Origin: JBGOUV01 sp041477815
Lineage (GTDB): Bacteria; Acidobacteriota; Terriglobia; Bryobacterales; JACQDG01
DNA length: 11,510 bases
Assembly: GCA_041477815.1 (NCBI GenBank)
Contig: JBGOUV010000223.1
Location: 1 to 11,510 of the forward strand
Direction: 5' to 3'
Every line of letters starts with the position of its first letter. Positions within the stretch are counted from its first letter, which is position 1. Under the pieces are notes generated by a model. That model searched no databases and was not told the origin of the DNA. It saw nothing but the letters and a program-made list of their open reading frames with translations. Positions 3,945 through 11,510 of the stretch are shown here, piece after piece. The position numbers and the translations under genes were made by a program.

Positions 3945-5775
3945 CCAAGCCATTATCGCCGTCCTCAAGAGCCAGTACGCCGAGCGCGACGGCGCCGAGC
4001 ACGCCTTCTTCGCCGGCTGCTTCGGCATCTTCGGACACGGCAACGTCGCCGGACTCGGCCAGGCCCTCGAGCAGGACCGCCAATTCCGCTTCTACTGGGG
4101 CCGCAACGAGCAGGCCATGGTCCATACCGCCGCCGCCTTCGCCAAGATGAGCAACCGGCTTCGCACCCTCGCCTGCACCACCTCCATCGGACCCGGCGCC
4201 ACCAACATGGTCACCGGAGCCGCCTGCGCCACCATCAACCGCCTGCCGGTCCTCCTCCTCCCCGGCGACATCTTCGCCCGCCGCAACGTCGCCCCCGTAC
4301 TCCAGCAGCTCGAATCGCCGTCCACCCAGGACATCGGCGTCAACGATTGTTTCCGCCCCGTCTCCCGCTACTGGGACCGCATCTACCGCCCCGAGCAGAT
4401 CCTCACGGCGCTCCCCGAGGCCATGCGCGTCCTCACCTCCCCGGCCGACACCGGCGCCGTAACCCTGGCCCTCCCGCAGGACGTCCAGGCCGAGGCCTTC
4501 GATTACCCCGAAGAACTCTTCGCGAAGCGCGTATGGCCAATCCAGCGGCCCCGCGGCGATGCCGCTGCCTTCCGCCGCGCCGTCGAGTGGATCCGCGCCG
4601 CCCGCCGTCCCCTCATCGTAGCCGGCGGCGGCGTGCTTTACTCGGAAGCCAGTGAGGCCCTCGCCCTCCTGGCCTCCCAGACCGGCCTCCCGGTCGCCGA
4701 GACCCAGGCCGGCAAGGGATCGCTCCACTACGACCACCCCCAGTCGCTCGGCGCCATGGGTGTCACCGGTACCCCCGGCGCCAACATACTCGCCCGCGAC
4801 GCCGACCTCGTCATCGGTATCGGCACCCGCTACTCCGACTTCACCACCGCCTCCAAAACCGCCTTCCAGAACCCCCAGGTCCGCTTCGTCAATATCAATG
4901 TCGCCGAGTTCGACGCCTACAAGCACTCGGCCCTTCCCGTAGTGGCCGATGCCAACGTCACCCTGGAAGCTCTCGCCGCAGCCCTCGCCGGCCACCACGT
5001 CGACGCCGGCTACGCCTCCCGCATCGAGCGTTTCCACACCGAATGGGACCAGGAGGTCCAGCGCCTCTACAACCTTCGCCACGGGCCGCCCCTCAGCCAG
5101 GGCGAGGTCATCGGCGCGGTGAACGAAGTCTCCGGCCCCCGCGACGTAGTCGTCTGCGCCGCCGGCTCACTACCCGGCGACCTCCACAAGCTTTGGCGCA
5201 CGCGCGACTTCAAGGGCTACCACCTCGAATACGGCTACTCCACCATGGGCTACGAGATCGCCGGCGGCCTGGGTATTAAGATGGCTGACCCCAGCCGCGA
5301 GGTATGGGTCATGGTCGGCGACGGCTCCTACCTGATGATGGCCCAGGAGATCGTCACTTCCGTCCAGGAAGGCGTCAAGCTCAACATCGTGGTCCTGGAC
5401 AACCACGGCTTCTCCTCCATCGGCGGACTCAGCCACGCCGTAGGCTGCGAAGGCTTCGGCACCGAGCTGCGCTACCGCGCCAACGGCGATTTCGCCGGCC
5501 CCTCCATTCCCCTGGACTTCGCCCAAAACGCCGCCTCGCTGGGAGCCTGTTCCACCCGCGTCCAGACCCGCGACCAGCTCGCCCAAGCCCTCCAGGCCTG
5601 CCGCACCCACGACCGCACTTCTGTGGTAGTCGTCGAGACCGACCTCGAGTCCCGCGTCCCCGGCTACGAATCCTGGTGGGACGTGCCCATCGCCGAAGTC
5701 TCCGAGCGCCCCACGGTCGAGGCCGCCCACCGCGCCTACGTCGAAGCCAGGAAGAAGGAGCGCTACTTCCTATGA
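3922..5775 (+). CDS. iolD: 3D-trihydroxycyclohexane-1,2-dione hydrolase (ThDP-dependent)
   Basis: IolD opens the ring of 3D-(3,5/4)-trihydroxycyclohexane-1,2-dione to give 5-deoxy-glucuronate, the third step of myo-inositol catabolism in the cytoplasm. The 617 residues match the family. The N-terminal ThDP domain has FGIFGHGNVAGLGQAL (about 34-49) and the catalytic glutamate in RNEQ (Glu63), then TSIGPGATNMVTG. A central Rossmann-like domain follows (about 215-360). The C-terminal ThDP domain has the Mg-ThDP motif VGDGSY (465-470) and the closing asparagine in VLDNHG. The frame stays open upstream to 3367, but that part is antisense to the toxin-antitoxin genes. The ATG at 3922 matches the family N-terminus and has a GGGGG leader. 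It is the first gene of the iol operon; iolC follows after a palindrome. Confidence 0.95.
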   Translation: MTRRRTTAQAIIAVLKSQYAERDGAEHAFFAGCFGIFGHGNVAGLGQALEQDRQFRFYWGRNEQAMVHTAAAFAKMSNRLRTLACTTSIGPGATNMVTGAACATINRLPVLLLPGDIFARRNVAPVLQQLESPSTQDIGVNDCFRPVSRYWDRIYRPEQILTALPEAMRVLTSPADTGAVTLALPQDVQAEAFDYPEELFAKRVWPIQRPRGDAAAFRRAVEWIRAARRPLIVAGGGVLYSEASEALALLASQTGLPVAETQAGKGSLHYDHPQSLGAMGVTGTPGANILARDADLVIGIGTRYSDFTTASKTAFQNPQVRFVNINVAEFDAYKHSALPVVADANVTLEALAAALAGHHVDAGYASRIERFHTEWDQEVQRLYNLRHGPPLSQGEVIGAVNEVSGPRDVVVCAAGSLPGDLHKLWRTRDFKGYHLEYGYSTMGYEIAGGLGIKMADPSREVWVMVGDGSYLMMAQEIVTSVQEGVKLNIVVLDNHGFSSIGGLSHAVGCEGFGTELRYRANGDFAGPSIPLDFAQNAASLGACSTRVQTRDQLAQALQACRTHDRTSVVVVETDLESRVPGYESWWDVPIAEVSERPTVEAAHRAYVEARKKERYFL

Positions 5776-5790
5776 AGGCGAAGGCGAATT

Positions 5791-5863
5791 CACCGCAGAG
5801 GACACAGAGGACACAGAGTAACCAAAGGGGTTTTCCTCTGCGTCCGCTGTGTCCTCTGCGGTG
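5791..5863. repeat. Palindromic repeat between iolD and iolC
   Basis: Positions 5791-5818 and 5836-5863 form an inverted repeat with 26 of 28 matching bases; the outer 17 (5791-5807 and 5847-5863) are perfect. The left arm is itself tandem: AGAGGACAC twice (5797-5805, 5806-5814) plus a partial third. In RNA this gives a strong hairpin between the two genes. There is a TTTT at 5831-5834, but inside the loop side, not after the stem, so a terminator is not supported. Similar CCGCAGAGGACRCAGAGG-like elements are, to my knowledge, widespread intergenic repeats in several phyla. Confidence 0.85.
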
Positions 5864-5885
5864 CAGCCGGGCTTCGGGTCGCTAA

Positions 5886-6827
5886 ATGGACGTCACCATC
5901 CTCGGCCGCATCGGCTACGACCTCTACTCCGAAGAGCCTCACGTTCCCCTCCCCCAGGTGCGGCGCTTCTCCCGCTACCTCGGCGGCTCCAGCGCCAACA
6001 TGGCCGTCGGACTCGCCCGCCTGGGCGCCCAGGTTGGCATAGTAGGCTCCCTGGGCGATGACGCCCTAAGCGAGTTCCTCCGAGACTTCCTCCGCCGCGA
6101 GCGTGTCGACACTTCCCACCTCCAGACCGCCCCCGGCTATCTCCCCTCGCTCGCCATCACGGAGGTCTCTCCCCCCGACCGCTTCCCCCAGGTCTTCTAC
6201 CGCCGCGACCCCGTCGACACCCGCGTCGACCTCGACGCCGCCGCCCTCGCCTACCTCGCCTCCGGCCGCATGTTCATCACCAACGGCACCTCGCTCTGCA
6301 CCTCGCCCTCCCGCGAATCGACCTACCTGGCCCTGGAGACCGCCCGCCGCGCCGGCGCTCGCGTGGTCCTCGACGTCGATTACCGCTCCATGTCCTGGCG
6401 CCGCCCCGAGGAGGCCGGCCTGGCCATCCGCCTGGCCCTCCCCTGGGTCGACGTCCTCATCGGCAACGACCTCGAATTGAAACTCGTCACCGGCGCCCCG
6501 ACACTCGATGCCGCCATCGAACGCCTCCAGGACGCCCGCCTCCCCATGCTCGTCTCCAAGCTCGGCGACAAAGGCACCCGCGTCTGGATGGGCGAAGAGT
6601 CGGTATTCCTCCCGCCCTATAATGTCGAGGTAATCTCCACCATCGGCGCCGGCGACGGCTTCGCCTCCGGCTTCCTCTATGCCCTCCTCCAGGATCTCCC
6701 CGTCCTCGACTGTCTCCACTACGGCAACGCCGCCGCCGCCATCGTCGTCAGCCGCCTGAGCTGCTCCGAGGCCATGCCCACCCTCGCCGAAGTCGAGGCT
6801 CTCCTCGCCCAACAGAAAGTCTCATGA
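5886..6827 (+). CDS. iolC: 5-dehydro-2-deoxygluconokinase (PfkB family)
   Basis: IolC phosphorylates 5-dehydro-2-deoxy-D-gluconate at O6 with ATP in inositol catabolism, after IolD and the isomerase IolB. The 313-residue ribokinase-fold protein shows the N-terminal PfkB signature GGSSANMAVGLARLG (residues 33-47) and the C-terminal signature STIGAGDGFASGF, with the catalytic Asp257 in GAGD (254-257). The LGRIGYDLY start and the position next to iolD favour IolC over a generic sugar kinase; by sequence alone a fructokinase-like activity could not be excluded. The ATG comes 23 bases after the palindrome with no convincing Shine-Dalgarno. Its stop overlaps the next gene by ATGA. Codons are overwhelmingly C-ending, like iolD and the SDR gene. 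Confidence 0.88.
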   Translation: MDVTILGRIGYDLYSEEPHVPLPQVRRFSRYLGGSSANMAVGLARLGAQVGIVGSLGDDALSEFLRDFLRRERVDTSHLQTAPGYLPSLAITEVSPPDRFPQVFYRRDPVDTRVDLDAAALAYLASGRMFITNGTSLCTSPSRESTYLALETARRAGARVVLDVDYRSMSWRRPEEAGLAIRLALPWVDVLIGNDLELKLVTGAPTLDAAIERLQDARLPMLVSKLGDKGTRVWMGEESVFLPPYNVEVISTIGAGDGFASGFLYALLQDLPVLDCLHYGNAAAAIVVSRLSCSEAMPTLAEVEALLAQQKVS

Positions 6828-7843
6828 TCGAAAACGAAGAACAACTGGAAGAAGCTCTTTCCCGTCCCACCTCCGCCGACGTCGCCGCTATGCGCGCCCT
6901 TGACGGCGACCTGATGCTCCTCGGCGTCGGCGGCAAGATGGGACCCTCCCTGGCCCGCCTCGCCCGCCGCGCCTCGGACGATGCCGGCGTCTCCCGCCGC
7001 ATCCTCGGAGTTTCGCGCTTCTCCGAGCCCGGCCTCCGCGAATCTCTCCAGGCCTCCGGCGTCGAAACCATCCCCTGCGACCTGCTCGACCGCGCCGGCC
7101 TGGCCGCCCTCCCCAACGTCCCGAATGTACTGTTCATGACCGGACGCAAGTTCGGCTCCACCGGCCAGGCCTGGCTCACCTGGGCCATGAACGTCCTGGT
7201 TCCGGCCCTGGTCGCCGAGCGCTTCCGCGAGTCCCGCATCGTGGCTTTCTCGAGCGGCAACGTCTACCCCCTGACCCCGGTCCAGCACGGCGGCCCCACC
7301 GAGGACCATCCCCCCGACCCCGTCGGCGAGTACGCCATAAGCGCCCTCGGCCGCGAGCGCATGTTCGAGCATTTCTCCCACCAGTACGGCACCGCCGCCG
7401 TGATTCTCCGCCTCAACTACGCCATCGACCTCCGCTACGGCGTCCTCCGCGACGTTGCCGACAAGGTCTACCACGCCGCCCCAGTGGACCTCTCGATGGG
7501 CGCGGCCAACGTCATCTGGCAGCGCGACGCCAACTCGGTAGCCCTCCGCGCCTTCGCCCATACCCAGTCACCGCCCCTCCTCCTCAATCTCACTGGCCCC
7601 GAAACGGTCTCGATCCGCGCCGTGGCCCAGCGCTTCGGCCAGCTCTTCGGCCTCGAACCGATCCTCACCGGCACGGAAGCCCCCACTGCCCTGCTCAACA
7701 ACGCCTCCCGCTGCCACGCCCTGTTCGGCTACCCCAGCGTGTCGCTCGACCAGATGATCCAGTGGATCGCCCACTGGGTCAGCCTCGGCGGACGCAGCCT
7801 CGGCAAGCCCACCCACTTCGAGCAACGCGATGGAAGATTCTGA
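6824..7843 (+). CDS. Extended-SDR (NAD-dependent epimerase/dehydratase-like) protein without catalytic lysine
   Basis: This 339-residue Rossmann-fold protein belongs to the NAD(P)-dependent epimerase/dehydratase group. The nucleotide-binding glycine motif is GVGGKMG (residues 34-40), after the strand DLMLL. A second sugar-epimerase hallmark is IVAFSSGNVYP (139-149). The active-site tyrosine is expected at Tyr170 (GEYAISALGRERMF), but position +4, normally lysine, is Ala174, so the YxxxK dyad is incomplete. Arg178 is the nearest basic residue. It may still bind NAD(H) and use a different mechanism, or serve as a sugar-nucleotide-independent oxidoreductase; the substrate is unknown. ATGA overlap with iolC and a 14-base overlap with the kinase gene place it firmly in the iol operon. 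Confidence 0.8.
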   Translation: MIENEEQLEEALSRPTSADVAAMRALDGDLMLLGVGGKMGPSLARLARRASDDAGVSRRILGVSRFSEPGLRESLQASGVETIPCDLLDRAGLAALPNVPNVLFMTGRKFGSTGQAWLTWAMNVLVPALVAERFRESRIVAFSSGNVYPLTPVQHGGPTEDHPPDPVGEYAISALGRERMFEHFSHQYGTAAVILRLNYAIDLRYGVLRDVADKVYHAAPVDLSMGAANVIWQRDANSVALRAFAHTQSPPLLLNLTGPETVSIRAVAQRFGQLFGLEPILTGTEAPTALLNNASRCHALFGYPSVSLDQMIQWIAHWVSLGGRSLGKPTHFEQRDGRF

Positions 7844-10613
7844 GCGGCAGCACCCCATGACCGGCCAGACCATCTCCCACTATCAGATCCTGGAAAAGCT
7901 GGGCGAAGGCGGCATGGGCGTGGTCTATCGCGCGCGGGATACGCACCTCGACCGCGCCGTGGCTATCAAGCTATTGCGCGGGGAGGCCGTAGCCGATGCG
8001 GATCGCAAACGCCGCTTCGTGCAGGAGGCTAAGACCGCCTCCGCCCTCAACCACCCCGGCATCATCACCATCTACGATATTGACACCGCCGCCGGCGTCG
8101 ACTTCATCGCCATGGAGTACGTCGAGGGCCGCACGCTCGACCACTGCCTCGGCCCCAAGGGCATGCCTCTCGACGAGGCCTTGAAGTACGCGATCGAGAT
8201 GGCCGACGCGCTGGCGGCGGCGCACGCCGCCGGCATTGTCCACCGGGATCTGAAACCCGGCAACATCATGATTACGGAGAAGGGCCACGTCAAAGTGCTC
8301 GACTTCGGCCTCGCCAAGCTCATCGAGCGCTTCGACAACGACCCCTCCGCCCCCACCGAGATCCTGGACGGAGCCGCCCCGCGAACCGAGGAAGGCGTCA
8401 TCGTCGGAACCATCGTCTACATGTCGCCCGAGCAGGCGGAAGGCAAGAAGATCGATCGCCGGTCCGACGTGTTTTCGTTTGGCGCCGTGCTTTACGAGAT
8501 GGTCACCGGACGGCGGCCCTTTCAGGGTCAGACCAAACTCTCTACCCTGACCGCCATCCTGCACCAGGAGCCGCCGCCTCCCAGCGACAGGAACCCGTCG
8601 GTACCCCGCGAGTTCGAGCGGATCCTGACGCGTTGCCTGCGCAAGGACCCCGAGCGCCGCTTCCAGCACATGGACGATGTGAAGGTCGCCTTGCAGGAAG
8701 TGAAAGAGGAATCGGAGTCCGGCCTCGCGATCCGTCCGCCGCTGCCGGCCCGGCGCCGGCAGCCCTGGCCCTCGCTGGCCGCCGTCGCGGTCATGCTGCT
8801 GGCCGCAGGCGCCGGCTTGGCGTGGTGGCTGTTCCGGCCCTCCGCCCCGGCCCCGCCCGCCGCCTTGACCCGGCTCACCTCCGACGCCGGCCTCACCTGG
8901 GAACCGGCCCTCTCCCCCGATGGAAAGCTCCTGGCCTACTCCTCAGACCGTGGCGGTGAAGGCAACCTCGACATTTGGGTCCAGCAAGTCGCCGGCGGCG
9001 AGCCGATTCGCCTCACCCGCGACCCGGCCGACGAGCGCGAGCCAACTTTCTCATCCGACGGCTCCCGGATTGCCTTCCGCTCGGACCGCGAGGGTGGAGG
9101 GATCTATGTCGTCCCGGCCCTCGGCGGCGAATCGAGGCTCCTTGCCAAGGACGGCCACCGGCCACGCTTTTCCCCCGACGACAACTGGATCGCCTACTGG
9201 ATAGGGCATCGCGGTCCTGGCGATCCTACGGCGCCCGGCACCGCGCGGATTTACGTGGCGCCCGGCACCGGAGGACCGCCGCGCCAACTGCAGCCCGAGT
9301 TCGCTGTAGCCCGCTACCCGGCCTGGTCCCCCGATGGGAAGCGCCTCGTGTTTTGGGGCCGGCGCAGCGCCACGGCGCCCCCCGCCGAGAGTGTTGACTG
9401 GTGGATAGCTCCGCTCGACGGAGGTGAACCGGTTCGGACCGGAGCGGTCGCCGCGCTTCGCGCTCGGGATCTTCGCGGTATCATCATCCCCGGCGTTTGG
9501 ATGCCCGCCGGCAACCAGGTCTTGTTCTCGGCCACGCTGGGAGATAGTACGAACCTGTGGCAAGTGAAGCTGGCGCCGCCCGACTGGAAGGTCGCCGGCC
9601 TTCCCCAGCGGCTCACCCTCGGGACGGATTTCAACGATCAGCCCTCCATTGCCCCCGGCCCCGGCCGCCTCGTTTTTTCCAGCCTGACCTCTCACCGCGA
9701 CATCTGGAGTCTGCCGATCAACACCTCCACAGGAAGCCGCGCCGGTGAGATCCACAAGCTGACCGAGAGCGGTGCCTCCGCCGATTTCGGTTCTCTTTCC
9801 GCGGACGGGAAAAGACTGGTGTTTGCCTCTGTCAGGGCGGCCAACCGCGACATTTGGATGAAGAACCTGGAGACCGGCAAGGAGACCAACCTTACCCCCA
9901 CCCCAGCCGACGAGTACCATCCCCGGCTCACCGCCGACGCCTCCAAAGTGGTCTACTCGACGACTACGGATGGATCGCCTTTCCTCTCTGTTATTGCGGT
10001 CGCGCCCGGCCCCGACGGCGCCCCCCGCCCCGGCGTACCGGAGAAAGTGTGCCAGGCTTGCCGGTGGGCCTGGAGTTGGTCCTCGGATGGGAAAAGCATC
10101 CTCTTTTCACCGCCAGGGACTAAGACCGCCCGCATCGACCTCCTGAACATCTCCTCGGGAGAGAAAGTCCCCCTGCTGGCCCATCCAAGCTACAACCTGT
10201 ATCAGGCCAACTTCTCGCCCGACGATCGCTGGATCGCGTTCCAAGCCGGGGTCCAGCCGGCGCGTTCCCAGATATTCATAGTGCCTGCCAGGCCCCCGGT
10301 GGGGGATTGGATCCCGGCCACGGAGGGCGACGCCTGGGACGACAAACCGCGCTGGTCGCTCACCGGCAACCTCCTCTACTTTCTCTCCGACCGCGATGGC
10401 TTCCGCTGCCTCTGGGCCCGGCCTCTGGACGCGGCCACCAAACGCCCCGCCGCGCCGCCGTTCCCGGTCTATCACTCCCACAGCGCCAGGCGCTCTCTGA
10501 TGAATGTATCCCTGGCCGTACTGGAGCCCGCCGTGGCCCGCGACCAGATCGTGTTCAACCTCGGTGAAATCACCGGGAACATCTGGATGGCCCCGCTGGA
10601 GGCGCAGAAATGA
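7830..10613 (+). CDS. Membrane Ser/Thr protein kinase with PD40/TolB-like beta-propeller ectodomain
   Basis: This is a Hanks-type kinase of 927 residues. The kinase domain (about 18-290) is complete: Gly-loop GEGGMG (25-30), Lys47 in VAIK, helix-C Glu66, HRDLKPGN with Asp140 and Asn145, DFG at 158-160, SPE at 199-201. A basic stretch precedes one membrane helix (about 314-336). The rest (about 343-925) is a chain of roughly twelve WD40-like PD40 blades (SPDG..LAYSSDR type), probably two six-bladed propellers outside the membrane, where they could bind a ligand or glycan. All catalytic residues are present. The ATG at 7830 overlaps the SDR gene by 14 bases; ATG 7857 (MTGQTISHY) is an attractive alternative nearer the usual kinase start. 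It ends in ATGA with the aldolase gene. Codons are less C-biased than the metabolic genes. Confidence 0.93.
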   Translation: MEDSERQHPMTGQTISHYQILEKLGEGGMGVVYRARDTHLDRAVAIKLLRGEAVADADRKRRFVQEAKTASALNHPGIITIYDIDTAAGVDFIAMEYVEGRTLDHCLGPKGMPLDEALKYAIEMADALAAAHAAGIVHRDLKPGNIMITEKGHVKVLDFGLAKLIERFDNDPSAPTEILDGAAPRTEEGVIVGTIVYMSPEQAEGKKIDRRSDVFSFGAVLYEMVTGRRPFQGQTKLSTLTAILHQEPPPPSDRNPSVPREFERILTRCLRKDPERRFQHMDDVKVALQEVKEESESGLAIRPPLPARRRQPWPSLAAVAVMLLAAGAGLAWWLFRPSAPAPPAALTRLTSDAGLTWEPALSPDGKLLAYSSDRGGEGNLDIWVQQVAGGEPIRLTRDPADEREPTFSSDGSRIAFRSDREGGGIYVVPALGGESRLLAKDGHRPRFSPDDNWIAYWIGHRGPGDPTAPGTARIYVAPGTGGPPRQLQPEFAVARYPAWSPDGKRLVFWGRRSATAPPAESVDWWIAPLDGGEPVRTGAVAALRARDLRGIIIPGVWMPAGNQVLFSATLGDSTNLWQVKLAPPDWKVAGLPQRLTLGTDFNDQPSIAPGPGRLVFSSLTSHRDIWSLPINTSTGSRAGEIHKLTESGASADFGSLSADGKRLVFASVRAANRDIWMKNLETGKETNLTPTPADEYHPRLTADASKVVYSTTTDGSPFLSVIAVAPGPDGAPRPGVPEKVCQACRWAWSWSSDGKSILFSPPGTKTARIDLLNISSGEKVPLLAHPSYNLYQANFSPDDRWIAFQAGVQPARSQIFIVPARPPVGDWIPATEGDAWDDKPRWSLTGNLLYFLSDRDGFRCLWARPLDAATKRPAAPPFPVYHSHSARRSLMNVSLAVLEPAVARDQIVFNLGEITGNIWMAPLEAQK

Positions 10614-11510
10614 CGGCTCGTTTGCGAGAGGGTCTGGTGATCCCGGCCCATCCCCTGGCCCTCACCGCCGAGCGCCGCCTCGACGAGCGCCGCCAGCGCG
10701 CCCTCACCCGCTACTACCTGGCCGCCGGCGCCGGTGGCATCGCCGTCGGAGTCCACACCACCCAGTTCGAAATCCGCGACCCTAAAATCGGACTCCTCCG
10801 CCCCGTCCTCGAACTCGCCGCCGACACCGCCCGCGACTCCGCCATCGTCCGCATCGCCGGCATCTGCGGCCCCACTTTCCAAGCTACCGCCGAAGCCCGC
10901 CTCGCCCACGACCTCGGCTACCACGCCGGCCTGCTCTCCCTCGGCGCCCTCCGCGACGCCTCCCTCGATCAGCTCATCACCCACTCTCAAGCCGTAGCCG
11001 AAATCATCCCCGTCATGGGCTTCTACCTCCAACCCTCCGTCGGCGGCCGCCTTCTCGACTACTCCTTCTGGCGCCGCTTCGTCGAGATTCCCAACGTCGT
11101 CGCCATCAAAATGGCCCCCTTCAACCGCTACCAGACCCTCGACGTGGTCCGCGCCGTCGCCGAGTCCGGCCGCGCCGCCGACATCGCCCTTTACACCGGC
11201 AACGACGACACCATCGTCACCGACCTCCTCACCACTTTCCGCTTCGGCGACACCTCCCTCCGCATCGTGGGCGGCCTTCTCGGACACTGGGCCGTCTGGA
11301 CCCGCCGCGCCGTCGAGCTCCTCCACCGCGTCCAGTCCATCGCCGGCCGCGGCTGCACCATCCCCAGCGATTTGCTCACCCTCGCCGCCCAGGTCACCGA
11401 CTCCAACGCCGCCCTGTTCGACCCCCAGCACGCCTTCGCCGGTTGCATACCCGGCATCCACGAGGTACTATGCCGCCAAGGCCTCCTGGCCGGACGCTGG
11501 TGCCTTAACC
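10610..11510 (+). CDS. DapA/NanA-superfamily class I aldolase or lyase (runs off the window)
   Basis: A TIM-barrel protein of the dihydrodipicolinate synthase / N-acetylneuraminate lyase superfamily; 300 codons are open to the end of the window with no stop. It starts by ATGA overlap with the kinase gene. Landmarks: GLVIPAHPL (8-16), Tyr139 in GFYLQPSVGG (137-146), matching the catalytic tyrosine, and Lys167 in VVAIKMAPFNR, matching the Schiff-base lysine. YTGNDD (195-200) and GGLLGHW (221-227) are in the expected later strands. The pyruvate-carboxylate motif GGTTGE is replaced by GGIAVGVHT (42-50). It is therefore unlikely to be DapA itself. In an inositol operon it could act on 2-deoxy-5-keto-gluconate 6-phosphate in place of IolJ, but that is speculation. 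Codon style matches iolD and iolC. Confidence 0.85.
   Translation, partial: MTARLREGLVIPAHPLALTAERRLDERRQRALTRYYLAAGAGGIAVGVHTTQFEIRDPKIGLLRPVLELAADTARDSAIVRIAGICGPTFQATAEARLAHDLGYHAGLLSLGALRDASLDQLITHSQAVAEIIPVMGFYLQPSVGGRLLDYSFWRRFVEIPNVVAIKMAPFNRYQTLDVVRAVAESGRAADIALYTGNDDTIVTDLLTTFRFGDTSLRIVGGLLGHWAVWTRRAVELLHRVQSIAGRGCTIPSDLLTLAAQVTDSNAALFDPQHAFAGCIPGIHEVLCRQGLLAGRWCLN

Noticed and set aside
3847..5082. 411-residue minus-strand frame opposite iolD
   Set aside because: Gly/Ala/Val/Glu-rich composition typical of the mirror frame of C-ending codons in a GC-rich gene; no motif and no ribosome site.
6066..7561. Long minus-strand frames opposite iolC and the SDR gene
   Set aside because: Low-complexity Gly/Glu/Ala/Val shadows of GC-rich genes with no recognisable domain.
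10472..11461. 329-residue minus-strand frame opposite the aldolase
   Set aside because: Same mirror-frame composition. The plus strand shows a well-defined aldolase with catalytic residues and a coupled start, although it is open to the window end without a stop.

Overview
The window looks like chromosomal DNA of a GC-rich acidobacterium, most plausibly a Solibacter/Bryobacter-type lineage. This rests on strong C-ending codon use, a serine/threonine kinase fused to a PD40 beta-propeller, two b-type F0 subunits in the ATP synthase operon, and short palindromic intergenic repeats. The taxonomic call is an inference from style, not from a marker gene.

Region 1 (about 1-2270, minus strand) is the start of an F-type ATP synthase operon, read right to left as b' (atpF'), b (atpF), delta (atpH), alpha (atpA). 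It opens with the peripheral-stalk subunits; no a or c subunit precedes it in the window. AtpA breaks off just after its P-loop, where the first ~70 bases turn abruptly AT-rich; this looks like a contig-end artefact. A long hairpin made of short repeats lies between atpH and atpA and supplies the atpH stop codon.

Region 2 (about 2370-3945) is a small accessory island. It holds a short ORF, a zinc-ribbon membrane protein, an orphan YgiT-type zinc-finger protein and a complete MazF/PemK-type toxin-antitoxin pair. It is bracketed by a 51-bp direct repeat with one mismatch. The repeat carries the promoter-like element, leader and first codons of the gene to its right (iolD), so that gene start is present twice.

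Region 3 (3922 to the end, plus strand) is a tightly packed operon: iolD, a palindromic spacer, iolC, an extended-SDR protein, a Ser/Thr kinase with a large propeller ectodomain, and a DapA/NanA-superfamily aldolase that runs off the window. From iolC onward every junction overlaps by 4 or 14 bases, so translation is probably coupled. IolD and IolC are two consecutive steps of myo-inositol breakdown. The SDR lacks the usual catalytic lysine. The aldolase keeps the Schiff-base lysine but not the pyruvate-binding motif. A membrane kinase sits between them. This is the least conventional part of the window and the best candidate for a variant inositol pathway with built-in sensing.
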